A stretch of 64,000 nt of DNA from Oreohelix idahoensis (taxonomy: Eukaryota > Mollusca > Gastropoda > Stylommatophora > Oreohelicidae): NCBI GenBank assembly GCA_024509875.1, contig JAMPIV010012246.1:62001-126000 (forward strand), read 5' to 3'. Below, one piece after another: positions 19,871 through 31,160 of the stretch. Numbering within the stretch: the stretch's first letter is position 1; each line of letters begins with the position of its first letter. Both the position numbers and the translations under genes were made by a program. The notes beneath the pieces are model-generated. The model ran no database searches, was not told the DNA's origin, and saw only the letters and a program-made list of their open reading frames with translations.

Positions 19871-21907
19871 CTAAAAGTCGATCACAACCCGTTCGAATGG
19901 TGTTCCCATTATTGGCATTTCACCCATGTGGACTGGGGGTGTCCGTTGCTTGGGTGGTACACGTTGGCACTGGGCACAGGATTTGACGTACCTGATAATA
20001 TCAGTATTCACTCCTGGCCACCAATAATGAGTGGTTATACGTTGGTTTGTGGCGTTCTGTCCCATATGTCCGCTAAAGGGAAGAGAGTGCCCCATTTCTA
20101 GGATTTGGCTTCTGTACTGTTTCGGTACTAGGAGCTGGTTGTAACCTTGGTCAGGCTTGCCCGTTCTCCGATAAAGTACGCCATCCTCAGAAAAAATGTC
20201 CCCGTGCTGTTTTGGTTCCTTCGCCATGGGCAGTTTCCTAAAGCAGGGTGCCAAGGTAGGGTCCTTGTATTGCGCTTCTTTAAGTTCCATAGGTAACAAA
20301 TTTGGCGCAGGCTCCCGTTCCTTCTTGGTTTGCCCTCTTATAGTTACTGCTGCCACAATCGGCTCTTCCGGTTTCCCAATACACACGTATCTCCCGCCAA
20401 GTATGACTGGGTAGATGGGATCATCCATAACAGCCGCTTTGATCACACCTCTGACAAAGTCAGAGTGTATCTCCACCAATGCGATGGGAAGCGCTGTAGG
20501 TGCATCACTCTTACGAACTCCACAAAGTTTGACGGTCTCTCCTGTCTCTTGACCGGGTTTAACCAGGTTTCTGGCAACAATGCAATCGTAAGAAAGCCCC
20601 GTGTCAAATAAGCAAGAAGTTTGAGAACCGTTCAAAATAACAATACCTCGCGTTGAGGGTCTATCCCCAACAGGTTGGGAATCACTGTCAATAATTCCGC
20701 CTTGCGAGACTGTCAAGAAGCATCCGACGCGTTTTGGCTCGGTGTGCTCGGTCTGATCAGATGTCCCGTGCTCAGGGGTTCTCCCTTTGCCACCTTGTCC
20801 TTTCTGGCTGCGCTGCCATGTAGGGCGGTCGGGTTGATCAGGCTGTTTGGGGTGGTTGGTGTACTTGTTTTTGTAGAACTTGGATTTTTCAGGAGGGGGG
20901 TTTTGAGGTCCAGTTTCTCTGTGGTTATTTTGGTTAGAAGCCTGAGAAGATTGCTCTAGGTTATGTTTTTGAAAATGCTCCTCTGTCGGTTTCCGCTTTG
21001 TGGCCGGTAGTTCAGCCAGCGCATTGTGATAACGCTCAGACTTTTCCAAAATGTCTTCAAGTTTTTCTGCCCCCTGCTCAGCGAGAAATCTCCGGGTATC
21101 AGCAGACAAAGTGTTCTTTATTTGTTCAGTTAGAACAAGTTCCTCAAGACCTTCATAGGTAGAGGGGAGCTGCGAAAGCTCAAGGCACTTTGTTAGATAT
21201 CCCTTAAGACGAGATGAGAACTGGTGAAAAGTTTCAGAATTCTCTTTCCGGCTGTTGCGAGCGTTCATTTCAAAGCGCTCTAGTAACGCTTTCTTCAACA
21301 CATCGTAGTCGTCTTGTTGGCTACTTTCCAGCTTAGAATAAACATCATAAGCAGAACCTTTTAGGGCCTGGGAAAGTTTCATATTCCAACGCGACCTCTC
21401 TAACCCGTACAGAGTTGCAATTTTCTCAAATTTTTCTAACCATGTGTCAATCTTCTCATTTGGACAAGGAAAAGATTCAAGAGTGAAAGACATAGCATTT
21501 AGTTGAAGAGATTGAGTGTTAGCAGGGTCAGTTAAGGAAGAATGAGGAGAAGACTCTCCATTGCTGGAGGTAGAGGCAGCCCCACGCCTTTGGAATTCCA
21601 GAGTTTTAAGAGCTAACTCATGCTGTCTCTCTTCTCTCTCCTTCTCATGCTGTCTCTCCTTCTCTCTTTCCTCATGCTGTCTCTCCTTCTCTCTTTCCTC
21701 ATGCTGTCTCTCCTTCTCTCGTTCGTTCGCCCTGCGAATTTCCATTTCTTCATCCATCTTCTTCTGCTGTAAAGCTTCAGCTGCTTTCCTCTCCGCATCA
21801 TATCTCTCCAGTTCGTCTCTGACAAAAGCTTTCGCTTCCTCTCCTTCCAGTCCCTCCTCTCTCGCTTCGTCCCTGAGAAGTTGTCTAAGCTTTGCCCTCT
21901 CGGCCAT
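19871..21907 (-). CDS. gag: E1 gag-protease-integrase N-terminus polyprotein
   Basis: 678 codons starting MAERAKLRQLLRDEAREE. Residues about 1-115 are a charged coiled coil with four tandem E-R-Q-H-E-E-R-E-K type repeats. Residues about 140-300 form a gypsy gag capsid (LESFPCPNEKIDTWLEKFEK onwards), the family from which vertebrate SCAN domains are thought to derive. I see no CCHC zinc knuckle; a Q/N/P/K-rich segment follows instead. The aspartic protease is marked by LFDTG near residue 435 and a V-I-L-G-G block near 505. The C-terminus is the integrase zinc-binding domain (H...GH...CAQC) and the first catalytic aspartate, ending at a stop. RT is absent between protease and integrase. The start is the first ATG of the frame and lies about 800 bp inside the 5' LTR. 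The frame is otherwise intact, which suggests recent function. Confidence 0.85.
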   Translation of the reverse strand: MAERAKLRQLLRDEAREEGLEGEEAKAFVRDELERYDAERKAAEALQQKKMDEEMEIRRANEREKERQHEEREKERQHEEREKERQHEKEREERQHELALKTLEFQRRGAASTSSNGESSPHSSLTDPANTQSLQLNAMSFTLESFPCPNEKIDTWLEKFEKIATLYGLERSRWNMKLSQALKGSAYDVYSKLESSQQDDYDVLKKALLERFEMNARNSRKENSETFHQFSSRLKGYLTKCLELSQLPSTYEGLEELVLTEQIKNTLSADTRRFLAEQGAEKLEDILEKSERYHNALAELPATKRKPTEEHFQKHNLEQSSQASNQNNHRETGPQNPPPEKSKFYKNKYTNHPKQPDQPDRPTWQRSQKGQGGKGRTPEHGTSDQTEHTEPKRVGCFLTVSQGGIIDSDSQPVGDRPSTRGIVILNGSQTSCLFDTGLSYDCIVARNLVKPGQETGETVKLCGVRKSDAPTALPIALVEIHSDFVRGVIKAAVMDDPIYPVILGGRYVCIGKPEEPIVAAVTIRGQTKKEREPAPNLLPMELKEAQYKDPTLAPCFRKLPMAKEPKQHGDIFSEDGVLYRRTGKPDQGYNQLLVPKQYRSQILEMGHSLPFSGHMGQNATNQRITTHYWWPGVNTDIIRYVKSCAQCQRVPPKQRTPPVHMGEMPIMGTPFERVVIDF

Positions 21908-22559
21908 ATTATGTCAGTGACTGAGACTAGTGGAGAACGAAAATAGGAAAAAGGATACACTGGTTCCTACCACTTACGAGAAAAAAAATTACCAAAAATC
22001 AAAAGATGATATCCTTAACCCTGGGATACCTCCTCCAAATTAAAATCTAACTATCGCTGCTATTAATCGGCAATAAAGCACTCAATGCAAAACACGACTA
22101 CGCCAAATAAATGGTAGTTAAGATTACAACTGAAAAATAAGTTGCTACAGTGGAAAAGCAAAAGAATATTGCAAAAATTAAAGAGAAAAATAATCCCTTA
22201 ATTTTTAAAAATCCACTATAAGTTCGCCTCTGAAGTCAGATCGGGTAAGGGAGGGAATTAATCTGGACAAAAAGTCCGAAACACACTCCTTAACTTAGTT
22301 CAAACGCCGTTCTGCCTCAGTACCCAGTGAATGTTATACACTCACCACTTTACCAGCATTTAGTATTACAATCAGCAGTTAACAAATATCCCGACAAAAT
22401 CAACCTGTAACCAAAATGTATATTATTCAAAGATGCTGTGGAAAAAAAAACTTATTAGTTTGTGTGGTCAGCACGCCCGTAAACAGATCGCTAGTCTAGG
22501 GGGTAATATTTTTTTTAAAAGATACACAGTCACAAGACATCACACTCTTACTCTATATC

Positions 22560-22713
22560 AGAATACAGAATCTTAAGTTCAAAATCCAGATAGACGAGTC
22601 CACATTTGTCGTACTCGTCTTCCTATTCTAAGTTCAAAAATCCTACGGACGAGAACCCATTTGTCGTATCGCCTTAGGATTTTGGGTTCAATTCCCGGTA
22701 ACGAGCGACCATT
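22560..22713 (-). promoter_or_regulatory. E1 primer-binding region with three tRNA-3'-half-like units
   Basis: The minus strand next to the 5' LTR begins AA then TGGTCGCTCGTTACCGGGAA, the expected position for a tRNA primer site. The plus strand reads GGGTTCAATTCCCGG...GCGACCA, so complementarity would extend from a tRNA CCA end through a T-arm-like sequence. Two further diverged units (near 22560-22613 and 22614-22668) repeat the pattern GTTCAAA...CGAG...CCA or CACA followed by TTTGTCGTA, which is the LTR terminal sequence. I could not assign the tRNA. Confidence 0.6.
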
Positions 22714-25319
22714 TGTCGTAGATTTTCGATAGGAGAATTAAGACTAGGTTTGGTCCCTTCTGAATAGGTTTGAATAGGTGATAGACTCAGTGAGAGTTAG
22801 TGAAAGGTAATAGAATTTCCACACACGTGAGATGATAGATTATGATATAGTGGCTGTCTCTGAAAGCGAAAAGAATTCTTCTCTCTCTCACCTATCTTCT
22901 ACAACAGTTGTTACAGCGTCAGACAGACTACACCAATATACAGATTACGTATATTTCTATCACTCACAGGCACGCACATACACGTGACGACCGGTAAACA
23001 CACAGACGTGGGAAAACTATAACAATGATATATATATTATCTAGAACGAGCTGACCAAACACGATTATTAAGTTCAAGAGCGATTTTAATATCAGGAAAA
23101 ATCGGCTCACAACATCAAAGAAAGTACATCAAGGAAAATACATATACACATAGTCATAAAAATTCAAGGAAATGTTGCAAGGATGTTAGCCCCGTTATAG
23201 TGTTAACTCTAGGTTTAGCCCGGCCCCGTTAAGAGAACAGATGATGGCGCCAGAGTCACAGATACATAAGGTGTGAGTCTAAGAGTTTTCGTTGTTTTAT
23301 CTCGTAATTATATGCACAGAGTTTGACAAAAAAATCTGATTTAACCTAAGACAAAAACACAAGAACTCTAGCCTTAGCAACAAATTATGCAGATTGAAAA
23401 AAAAAAAATTAGGACAGCAACAGGGTGTCAAAGATATAATAGTGAAAATATCACTCAAACCAGCGTACACTCATTCATTCCGCCATGGCCTCTCATACAT
23501 GTACTCACGACTTTGTTCGCTGCCTCTTGGAACACACTGATTTTAGATTTTCACACAGACTCAAAAAATGCAGTCTTCTGCCAAGAAGTCCCCAGTTCCA
23601 AAAGACGTATTTAACTCGGAGTCTCCGGGAACGACTACTTGGGTGTGCAAATTTGTTCAAATGTCTGATTAAGTCACCTAACAATTATTCCAGGCGCGGG
23701 AGTTAGCAGAGCACAGTGTCAATAGCGTAGGTTTCTAAAAATGATGAATGTCAGGTCGGTGCCTTCCCTCAGTATAGGATTCACTTTAGTCACACCACAG
23801 ATTTGTCCACAAAAATATATATATATAGTCGGGAAATGTTAGTTAATACTTGAAGTATTTCGCGCCACCAGGCAGAAAAATTACGTAGAGTTTCTAGAAG
23901 AAATTGAGATCTGGCTCCAAGGTCCAGTATTTATCATTACAGTCTTTGAAAACCCGTTATTGGGATAAAGTATTTCTGGCTAACTCGGGTTGCATATGCA
24001 CTGTTTAGACCAGTGGTACTTAAGAAACCCACGTGGTTCAAAATAAGGACTGTCTATTTCTTCACAAGTATGGAAACTACTACTAGGTGCTGGTAAAGTT
24101 AGGGTCACCCCAAAACTTTCACTGTGTGGAGGAAAAATAACACATATAATATAATAAACAGAATATGTACTGGTTATAACTTACATTTAAACTTGCAAGC
24201 AGAGAGCTTTGCTTATCATTTAAACTTCCCGTGACGTAAGTTATATATTTAAAAATCAGCAATCCTCATGAATTAGGAACACGTGCGTATTCCGTCACCA
24301 TTCATGAGGCTCGATTCTAGAGTTTATACGTTAGTTTAGAAAAATACACTCGACTGAGTATTAGCGGTTAAATAAAATTCATAAATAGCTACAATTGCCG
24401 TTATAAGCTAGAAATTTTAATTTTATTCTGCTTTCCACTGAATGCTTCCCTAGAAAATATAATAGCCTACCACTTTATTTCTCTTCTGCGCTAAAGAAAT
24501 AGATTAAAATGAATTAAGCGATTAAACACTTTAACACTCACAAAATCTATATATCTATCATATTAATTACCTCAACCACAGAATTACAGGTAGTCGCACA
24601 ACTTAAGAATAAAAATGCTGAAAATATTTCTGGAAGTCTAGAAGTTCGACAAATTGCCGAAACAAACTGAGATACTTCGCTAACAGCTATTCTGTTTACG
24701 AGCAACCTATCTACTGTGAGTCTATGAGCGAGAATGAAATTAAAGTTTCAAACTTGGCCAATATCTTTAAAATCGGACACAGGATCCTAATCTTATTTCG
24801 CCAAGCGAAATAGTCTCCCCCCGTCCGTATAACACCTTCGTCCGCTTATCGCGTGACGTAACAGCCATCAGTGGCCGAGGGCTTGCATGAGTTGCAAATC
24901 TCAGACCACCGTCTGCAGTGCGGAGTGGATTTTCACGCTAAGCCGGGTTTTTCCTAACGAAAAACCTCATGCGTTTACTGAAATGCAGACTCTCTGTCTA
25001 CTTTCCATGTCCCTCGGGTGAATTTTCACGCCCCAGGCCAGAGACCCTCAGACGAATGTCTAGCGAATGCTGTAAATTCACGCCTATCATCCGACCAGCG
25101 CGACTGACATGTACGCAATACCACCCAGGTGCGATTCTCAGTTTTAGAGAAAGGAAAACAGGTAAAGTTTGCGAATTATATGAAAATAATATTCGCAAAA
25201 CGAATGGATGAAAAATATACAGGAAAAAAAGGAAATACAGAGATAATAAAAGAGAGAATTCGGGTGAAAGAATAGGAAGATGATGTAGGAAATTAAATGA
25301 ATATAAACCCTACGTGACA
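22714..25319 (-). repeat. E1 5' LTR
   Basis: 2,606 bp; on the minus strand it precedes gag. TG...CA ends match the 3' LTR exactly. The 5-base difference in length comes from indels in TA and A runs. Promoter elements were not confidently located. Confidence 0.95.
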
Positions 25320-25439
25320 GTTTCCAGAACTGAAAATTGGCTGTGAATTCTTTCTTTCGGATTTTGCTTTCGTAATTAGGGAATTAAGCAACTAAAGTAT
25401 CCCGGCTGCTTCAGCCACGTTTCTACAGGAGATTACAAC

Positions 25440-25740
25440 ATGAGAAGTATATAGAAGCTGTTCTCTTATCGTTGCCTTAGGAGCATAAGGAACGTGGTAT
25501 TGGCAGCGTGGTTAGTGCTCGTGAGTCTCCAAGTAAAGTTATCGGGTTAGAAATCTAGTAGCGCCACGCTCTTGTTAAACCAGGTGCACAATTGGCACGT
25601 GATTGTGTTCTTGATATTGGGAAGGCAAAGGCAACGAAGAAGTGAACTAATCACTCCAGCTCATGGAGACTAAAGTTTAGTGTAGTCTCTAACACTTCAC
25701 TCCCCTACCGCAGTATTTGATATTATGTTACCTTTAACTT
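25440..25740 (+). mobile_element. tRNA-derived SINE, family S3, plus orientation
   Basis: Head-like 'ggcagcgtggttagtgctcg' near 25502 is followed by 'ttatcgggttagaaatc' where a B box would be. The tail 'agtctctaacacttcactcc' plus 'cctaccgcagtat' is at 25694-25727. The tail matches the reverse complement of 7145-7190 and 61738-61790. The head is decayed. Confidence 0.55.
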
Positions 25741-25854
25741 TTCAAGATCAGTGGCCACTACTCCATTTTGCGCCCAAGAAGAAAGTCAAAGTAGTTCATT
25801 GTTTTAGCAACAATTTGCTTTACGTGCGTGAAAAATTACCCAGACCTCAAGGTC

Positions 25855-25930
25855 TTTAATATTTGGACATGCGCCCTAATATAACCGAGTAGGTTGGACG
25901 TGGCGCGCCTCGCCAAAACGAGGCAAAGAA
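25855..25930 (+). repeat. Short dispersed hairpin repeat, copy 4
   Basis: The longest and cleanest copy: 'ttaatatttggacatgcgcc', 'ctaatataaccgagtaggtt', then GCCTCG-CCAAAA-CGAGGC, a perfect 6-bp stem. It directly abuts the 41-bp array. Confidence 0.65.
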
Positions 25931-25931
25931 A

Positions 25932-26345
25932 AAGGCCACACTCATTTTAATCGTCTCTTGAAGATGTTGCTGAAGGCCACACTCATATTAATCGTCTCTT
26001 GAAGATGTTGCTGAAGGCCACACTCATATTAATCGTCGTCTCTTGAAGATGTTGCTGAAGGCCACACTCATATTAATCGTCTCTTGAAGATGTTGCTGAA
26101 GGCTACACTCATATTAATCGTCTCTTGAAGAAGTTGCTGAAGGCCACACTCATATTAATCGTCTCTTGAAGATTTTGCTGAAGGCTACACTCATATTAAT
26201 CGTCTCTTGAAGATGTTGCTGAAGGCTACACTCATATTAATCGTCTCTTGAAGATGTTCCTGAAGGATAAACTCATATTAATCGTCTGTTGAAGATGTTG
26301 CTGCAGGCTACACTCGTATTAATCGTCTCTTGAAGATGTTGCTGA
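25932..26345. repeat. 41-bp minisatellite, about 10 units
   Basis: The unit is 'aaggccacactcatattaat' followed by 'cgtctcttgaagatgttgct' and g. One unit has an extra 'cgt' near 26036. Variation between units is low at the left and higher at the right end. No clear link to a LINE frame was found for this array. Confidence 0.95.
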
Positions 26346-26544
26346 ATGGCCCAGTAGATCTGTTCTTTATTTTTATTTTCAGAGACCCCAGGGGACGGTT
26401 CGGAGAATAGATTTAAACAATAGTTTTTAAAAAAAAAAAGCTGTCTGCGTTACTCGTATAACGATCCGGTAACCGAATTGAGACGTGAGGGGTTCGTGGC
26501 AATAGGCAATACCGCAGAAGTAGGTGCAAGAGTTCTAATGGCCA

Positions 26545-27195
26545 TCTCAGTGACCCATCATCACCCCATCATCACGTCATCATCACCTCATCATCACCTC
26601 ATCATCACCTGTTAGCTCCGCAAGAAGCATATGCCTTTAGTAAACATAAGCCAAGTCTTCTTGTCCTGTGCCATCAGCTCAAAGTCTTCCTATATCTCCT
26701 CCCTCTACTTCATGTCTGTCTCCAGTTCTCTTCTCCATGGGTTCTTTGGTCTTACTCTACCTCTCTTACCCTGGGGGTTCCAGAACAAGGACTACCTTGT
26801 AATGCTATCAACAGGTTTCCTCAGTGTGTGTCCTATCCATCGCCAGCATCTTCTTCTCATCTCTTGTTCCACTGGCACTTGTCTGGTTCTTGTAATCAGC
26901 TCCACGTTTGTGACTTTGTCATACCATTTCAATCCTTCTATTCTACGCAAGCACCCGTTTATAAAAGTCTGTAGCTTTTTGGTTGTTGTTTTGTTGTTTT
27001 CCATGTTTCAGAGCCATACAATAGGCCCCACTTGGCATCTGAGTTGATGACTCTAATTTTTGCGTTGTATTTGATGTCTTTTGATCTCCATATATTTTCC
27101 AACTCAATGAAAGTTCATCTAACTTGTGTATCCTTGTGTCGATATCACTGTCTATCTCTCCAACTGTCACGATATTGCTGCCAAGGTATGTCAAT
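26545..27195 (-). pseudogene. LINE-A, RT C-terminal region and 3' tail
   Basis: The longest LINE-A copy here. From right to left on the minus strand: FTYLGS-like MTYLGSNIVTVGEIDSDID near 27190, a block matching the R-I-x-N-S-x-V-K-x-x-L-L-Y-G-x-E region, then KKLQTFINGCLRRIEGLKWY and DKVTNVELITRTRQVPVEQE near 27000-26890. After these come RRRCWRWIGHTLRKPVDSIT, and finally a (GATGATGAGGT)n tail at 26545-26620. The order is that of the ORF2 region after the RT active site in a widespread invertebrate LINE family. Frame changes near 27000 show it is dead. It is 5'-truncated at about 27195. Confidence 0.8.
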
Positions 27196-27239
27196 GATCC
27201 TACATCTTGTAGTGGTGTTTCTTCACGTGTGCCTTAGTG

Positions 27240-27500
27240 TATGACCCAATACAACAACGCGACCCAAAGAGACAACCACACACACACACACACACACATG
27301 TTCGTATACATACTCAAACACGTACACACGAGCACTCAAACACGTTTTTCTTTACAACGAAACAAACTTGACAAATCTCTGAATTTGCGTATAATTTATC
27401 CGCTAACATACACACACGTTCCCAAATTCACTCACACAATCACACGTACAACACACTTCCCTCGTTACAACAAAACAAACACAACAATCTCTTCACTCGC
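27240..27500. repeat. (CA)n tract and CA-rich flank
   Basis: A pure CA run at 27279-27298 lies in CA-rich DNA. Two related blocks, 'tttacaacgaaacaaacttg' (27351) and 'ttacaacaaaacaaacacaa' (27465), about 110 bp apart suggest an old tandem duplication. The plus-strand frame through it is low-complexity. Confidence 0.6.
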
Positions 27501-27699
27501 GTACAATGTTTCTGTTCACTTCCCGTCACTGCTCTCCGCTCTTTTCCCGCCCCCAACCCCATTTTCCCAGCCCCTAAGGTTTCTTATTTGTCTGACAATC
27601 TTAAATAGCACTTGTTTCAGAGTCTGCTAATCTTTTTTCCACGTTTCCCCTTGCTTCGTGTTAACTTTTCGTTTTTGTAGCTGTGCAGTAAAATACTGT

Positions 27700-28275
<576 letters not shown>

Positions 28276-28284
28276 ACCCACCAA

Positions 28285-28335
28285 ATAATGACCCGGGGGA
28301 AAAACGGGGGGGGTGGGGGTGGAGGGGAGGGGTAA
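28285..28335 (+). other. G-rich run, possible G-quadruplex
   Basis: 'acccgggggaaaaacggggg' is followed by 'ggtgggggtggaggggaggg' and g. Five G tracts of four or more bases with short loops on the plus strand can form a quadruplex. Next to a long TA run, this is also a likely site of polymerase error. Confidence 0.6.
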
Positions 28336-28674
28336 TGATAGATTATTTTGATGTCTTTCTGCGGCATGTCCTGATGATAGTCCCAATTTTCTTGTTGTTA
28401 TTCTTTCCTTTTCCATCCCATTTCAAATTCATTGGATGTTTGTAGTCAAACTTATAATGACTTATGGTCAATGGCCAGTGAACCGGGAAAAAATTGAAAG
28501 AAATGCGTCATATATTAGTGGGTGGTCACGTTTTTCTTTCACACCTTTTTTGCATTTTCCCGAAAGGTGGCATGATTTTTTTTTTTTTCATCCTTGTTTC
28601 AGCCGTTTCAGTAAAACAATTATTTTATATGGGATTATCAATCAAAATGTTACAAACTTTTTAACATGAGTGGT

Positions 28675-28740
28675 TCTGCTGACGAGAAGAGTTGAATATG
28701 ACAAGATTACCAATGTAGAAGTGATTAAAAAATACAGACT
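28675..28740 (+). mobile_element. Small LINE-A coding fragment
   Basis: The plus strand reads EYDKITNVEVIKKYR, matching the W-Y-D-K-V-T-N-V-E-L block of LINE-A at 26890-26990 (opposite strand). It abuts the LINE-C tail, so one element inserted next to or into the other. Confidence 0.5.
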
Positions 28741-28936
28741 TCTGCTTCTTCTTCTTCTTCTTCTTACACTTTCAAATATATACTTGAATATGTTCAAAGA
28801 AAGCAGTAGTCAGCATGAGGCTATTTGTATCTCCATCGAGTTTTTCCAAGCATGGTACCAGTGACGGCTATATGTGCTTTATCTGTTCCTCGTATGTTAG
28901 CATTTTTGAAGCAGATGTTCAGCAGTCATTTTTGTC
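28740..28936 (-). mobile_element. LINE-C 3' fragment with (GAA)n tail
   Basis: Second copy of the block at 764-955, in the same orientation. It starts with a (CTT)n run on the plus strand, then 'aaagaaagcagtagtcagca' and 'gcagatgttcagcagtcatt'. Both copies end at 'gcagtcattt', which is therefore a shared truncation or family boundary. Confidence 0.6.
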
Positions 28937-28939
28937 ACG

Positions 28940-29236
28940 GATTGCCTCCCCTTAGTTCTGCAGTAGTGGTCCAACAGTGGATAAAACTCAAGAGTATCTA
29001 AAATAGGTCGTCAAAGGTGTCTACCTTAGCACAAGATTAATCTTGGCAGAGTTGGAGATAGAAGGGTAATGACGCTTCTATCTCAAGCGAGTTTCCACAA
29101 CATATTTCCGAAGTCAAGAACAATGCAGCATTGGCAGAGCAATTGTTAACTTATATCGGTCCGTCGCCTTTTGTGAAGAATTAAGCAATGGTTTTAGCAC
29201 GTCAAGCCCCCAGCTGGTGTAAATCCAGCGAAATTC
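28940..29236 (-). repeat. 310-bp dispersed repeat, copy 2
   Basis: Inverted relative to 9530-9842; see that entry for the shared blocks. It starts at 'gtcacggattgcctcccctt' directly after the LINE-C fragment and ends at 'ccagcgaaatt'. Confidence 0.7.
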
Positions 29237-29251
29237 ATTGTATAGGTATTT

Positions 29252-29253
<2 letters not shown>

Positions 29254-29300
<47 letters not shown>

Positions 29301-29313
29301 ATAGATCTATATA

Positions 29314-29353
<40 letters not shown>
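29254..29353. repeat. (TA)n microsatellite, left part
   Basis: A TA run with a short 'ctatagatctatatatc' interruption. It is the insertion site of E2; the TA run resumes at 43941 after E2 and E3. Confidence 0.95.
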
Positions 29354-29356
<3 letters not shown>

Positions 29357-31033
29357 CAGCGCCATCTTGTGGTCTGTCGTTCTAGGCGCTGGCCCCATCT
29401 GGTCAGTCATATTGTCTCTGTGGTTTAGTGCCTTTTGATCACGTTATCTTCAAGCAGATTTATTACAAGGCCATAATAAGCCTACGAATTAGTTGTGTTT
29501 TTGCTATAGTTGTGTAAATTTGTGTTTTCATGCATTCTGGAGCAATAATCGCGTGTGTTATCTGTGTGGTGCAGATTAATGCGCGTAAGCGCGCAGTAAG
29601 TTGAGTGGTTAGGCCAGGGCTTATAAAAGGGGTAGAAAGCGGCGAAACTGGTCTATGTTTGAGAGAGCCGCCCAGTGAGAACAGACGAAGAAGACACACA
29701 GAGCCAAGCTGTAAATGCCTTGAGCACGTGAGTTAATTTAAATTAGCATTAGTTTTCTAGGATTCTGAAATTATATCGATGTGGCTATTTTAATGTTTAA
29801 TGAGATAAATAGGTAGATAGATAGATGTGAAAGTTTAAGAGCGATTATTTCATTCTTCAGAAAGGCAGACATAGTGTGAGGCTATTTCACTGGAAATTTA
29901 GATAAGATTAACGATCGCAAGATAGCAGCCTCGTGGTGATAAAAGGCGGCGATAGCGAGTCTGATTAAACACGCTCCGCGTGGTAAACCTATAATATGTC
30001 ATGCCGAGCGACACGTTGTGTATTTAGTCCCAGTTTGGCTTAAGTCGAGAATAATTATATTGTATTCTTTATGTAAGAGTAATTTAGTGTATTTCACGTT
30101 TATTGATAATTCTACTGTATATTTAATGGGTTACTGTGAGGTGAGAATATGTATTTAGATTTCTGGAGAGCGCGAGGCCACTCCTTTGTTGAGACAGGTG
30201 TTTCTCTGTTTGCTCCTGGTGGAGCATGGAAACACCAATGCGGCTGGTGTCCACCACAAGCCAACATAAGCATTTTTATGCTATTACAGTGGTTGTTCCT
30301 GTAATAATGTGTTTCATGCGATGAGATTCCCAGCCGCACGAGTCGTCACATACGACATGCTTCAGAATGCAGTAACGAATATTGAGATAGACCAGTTGTG
30401 AGGTGGTGGTTAATTCTCATTATTGAGATTATTTGTTGTACATGTATTGAAGAATATTATTTTATGTCCAGTTGATTATTATTGTTGTGTGAACAATGGT
30501 TTGTGAGAGCACGTGGGCGTACCAGATGTATATTTCTCTTCTCCGCTCCTGAGGGAGCATGGGGCCACCGGTGTGGTTTACCTCAGCATGGAGCATTCAG
30601 ATGCTTTTGCAGTAGTGGTTTCGGTAGCAACCTATGTTACCCGGTGCGATTGCCAGCCTCATGCACAACACCATACTAGTCGCATTGGGCGACACGCATG
30701 AGTGTGTGAGATAGTTGATGATGTCAGGTGGGCGCATGTTTTCTGTATGGTAAGTGTTATTATCCATGCTATTGAAGTTCACTTAGACGTTGTTTTATTT
30801 ATTATTTTTCAGACAGTCTATGAACACTGACTGGGTGTTTGTTGGATTGTTTGTTTGGTGTTCGGTAGAATTAAATGTTGATCTGCTTAAGGCTTTGGGT
30901 TGCTTGAATTGTTAAGTCTGCTGCTGAGAGGGTTGCAAGCAACCAATAATTGCAACCCCTGTCAAACGATCCTTTATAAATTTTCTTAGTGCACGGGTCT
31001 TGGGTGTGAGGTACCCCCATCTAGCCCCTGTCA
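29354..31033 (+). repeat. E2 5' LTR
   Basis: 1,680 bp, TGACAGCG...CCTGTCA. The last 220 bases (from about 30815) are related to the E4 LTR, while the long first part (U3) is largely specific to E2. Short frames inside are repeated in the 3' LTR and have no recognised motif. Confidence 0.95.
29622..29628 (+). promoter_or_regulatory. TATA box in the E2 5' LTR
   Basis: TATAAAA in the context 'ggcttataaaaggggtag', a strong polymerase II core promoter match. The same box is at 33195-33201 in the other LTR. It predicts a transcription start roughly 30 bases downstream, near 29655. Confidence 0.65.
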
Positions 31034-31055
31034 CAAGTGGCGTCGACTGCAGGAT
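31034..31055 (+). promoter_or_regulatory. E2 primer-binding site region
   Basis: Directly after the 5' LTR: CAAG then TGGCGTCGACTGCAGG. The TGG start four bases after the LTR is the usual layout of a tRNA primer site. E4 has the same position and start (TGGCGTCGTCGGCAGG). The tRNA was not identified. Confidence 0.6.
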
Positions 31056-31160
31056 TGACAGACAGCACGCAGTGAAGCAACTCTTCAGCAATCAGAGCAG
31101 CAACAGCCGAAACAGTAGAACACCCAGTTCAGTGCAAGGCGAGGGACGGGATCATCCAGT

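Larger units (their letters stand above)
16143..25319 (-). mobile_element. E1: Ty3/gypsy LTR element lacking RT and RNase H
   Basis: A complete 9,177-bp insertion on the minus strand with a 5-bp target duplication GTTTC (16138-16142 and 25320-25324), TG...CA long terminal repeats, a purine tract next to the 3' LTR and a primer-site region next to the 5' LTR. The internal 3.96 kb codes only for gag, an aspartic protease and integrase. Integrase is followed by about 115 non-coding bases and then the purine tract, so no RT or RNase H is present on either side of it. In Gmr1-type gypsy elements (like E3 here) RT and RNase H lie after integrase, and that is exactly the part missing. I infer a Gmr1-like element that lost the 3' part of pol. 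Gag similarity to E3 in domain layout supports this. LTR identity implies recent movement with enzymes supplied from elsewhere. Confidence 0.88.
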
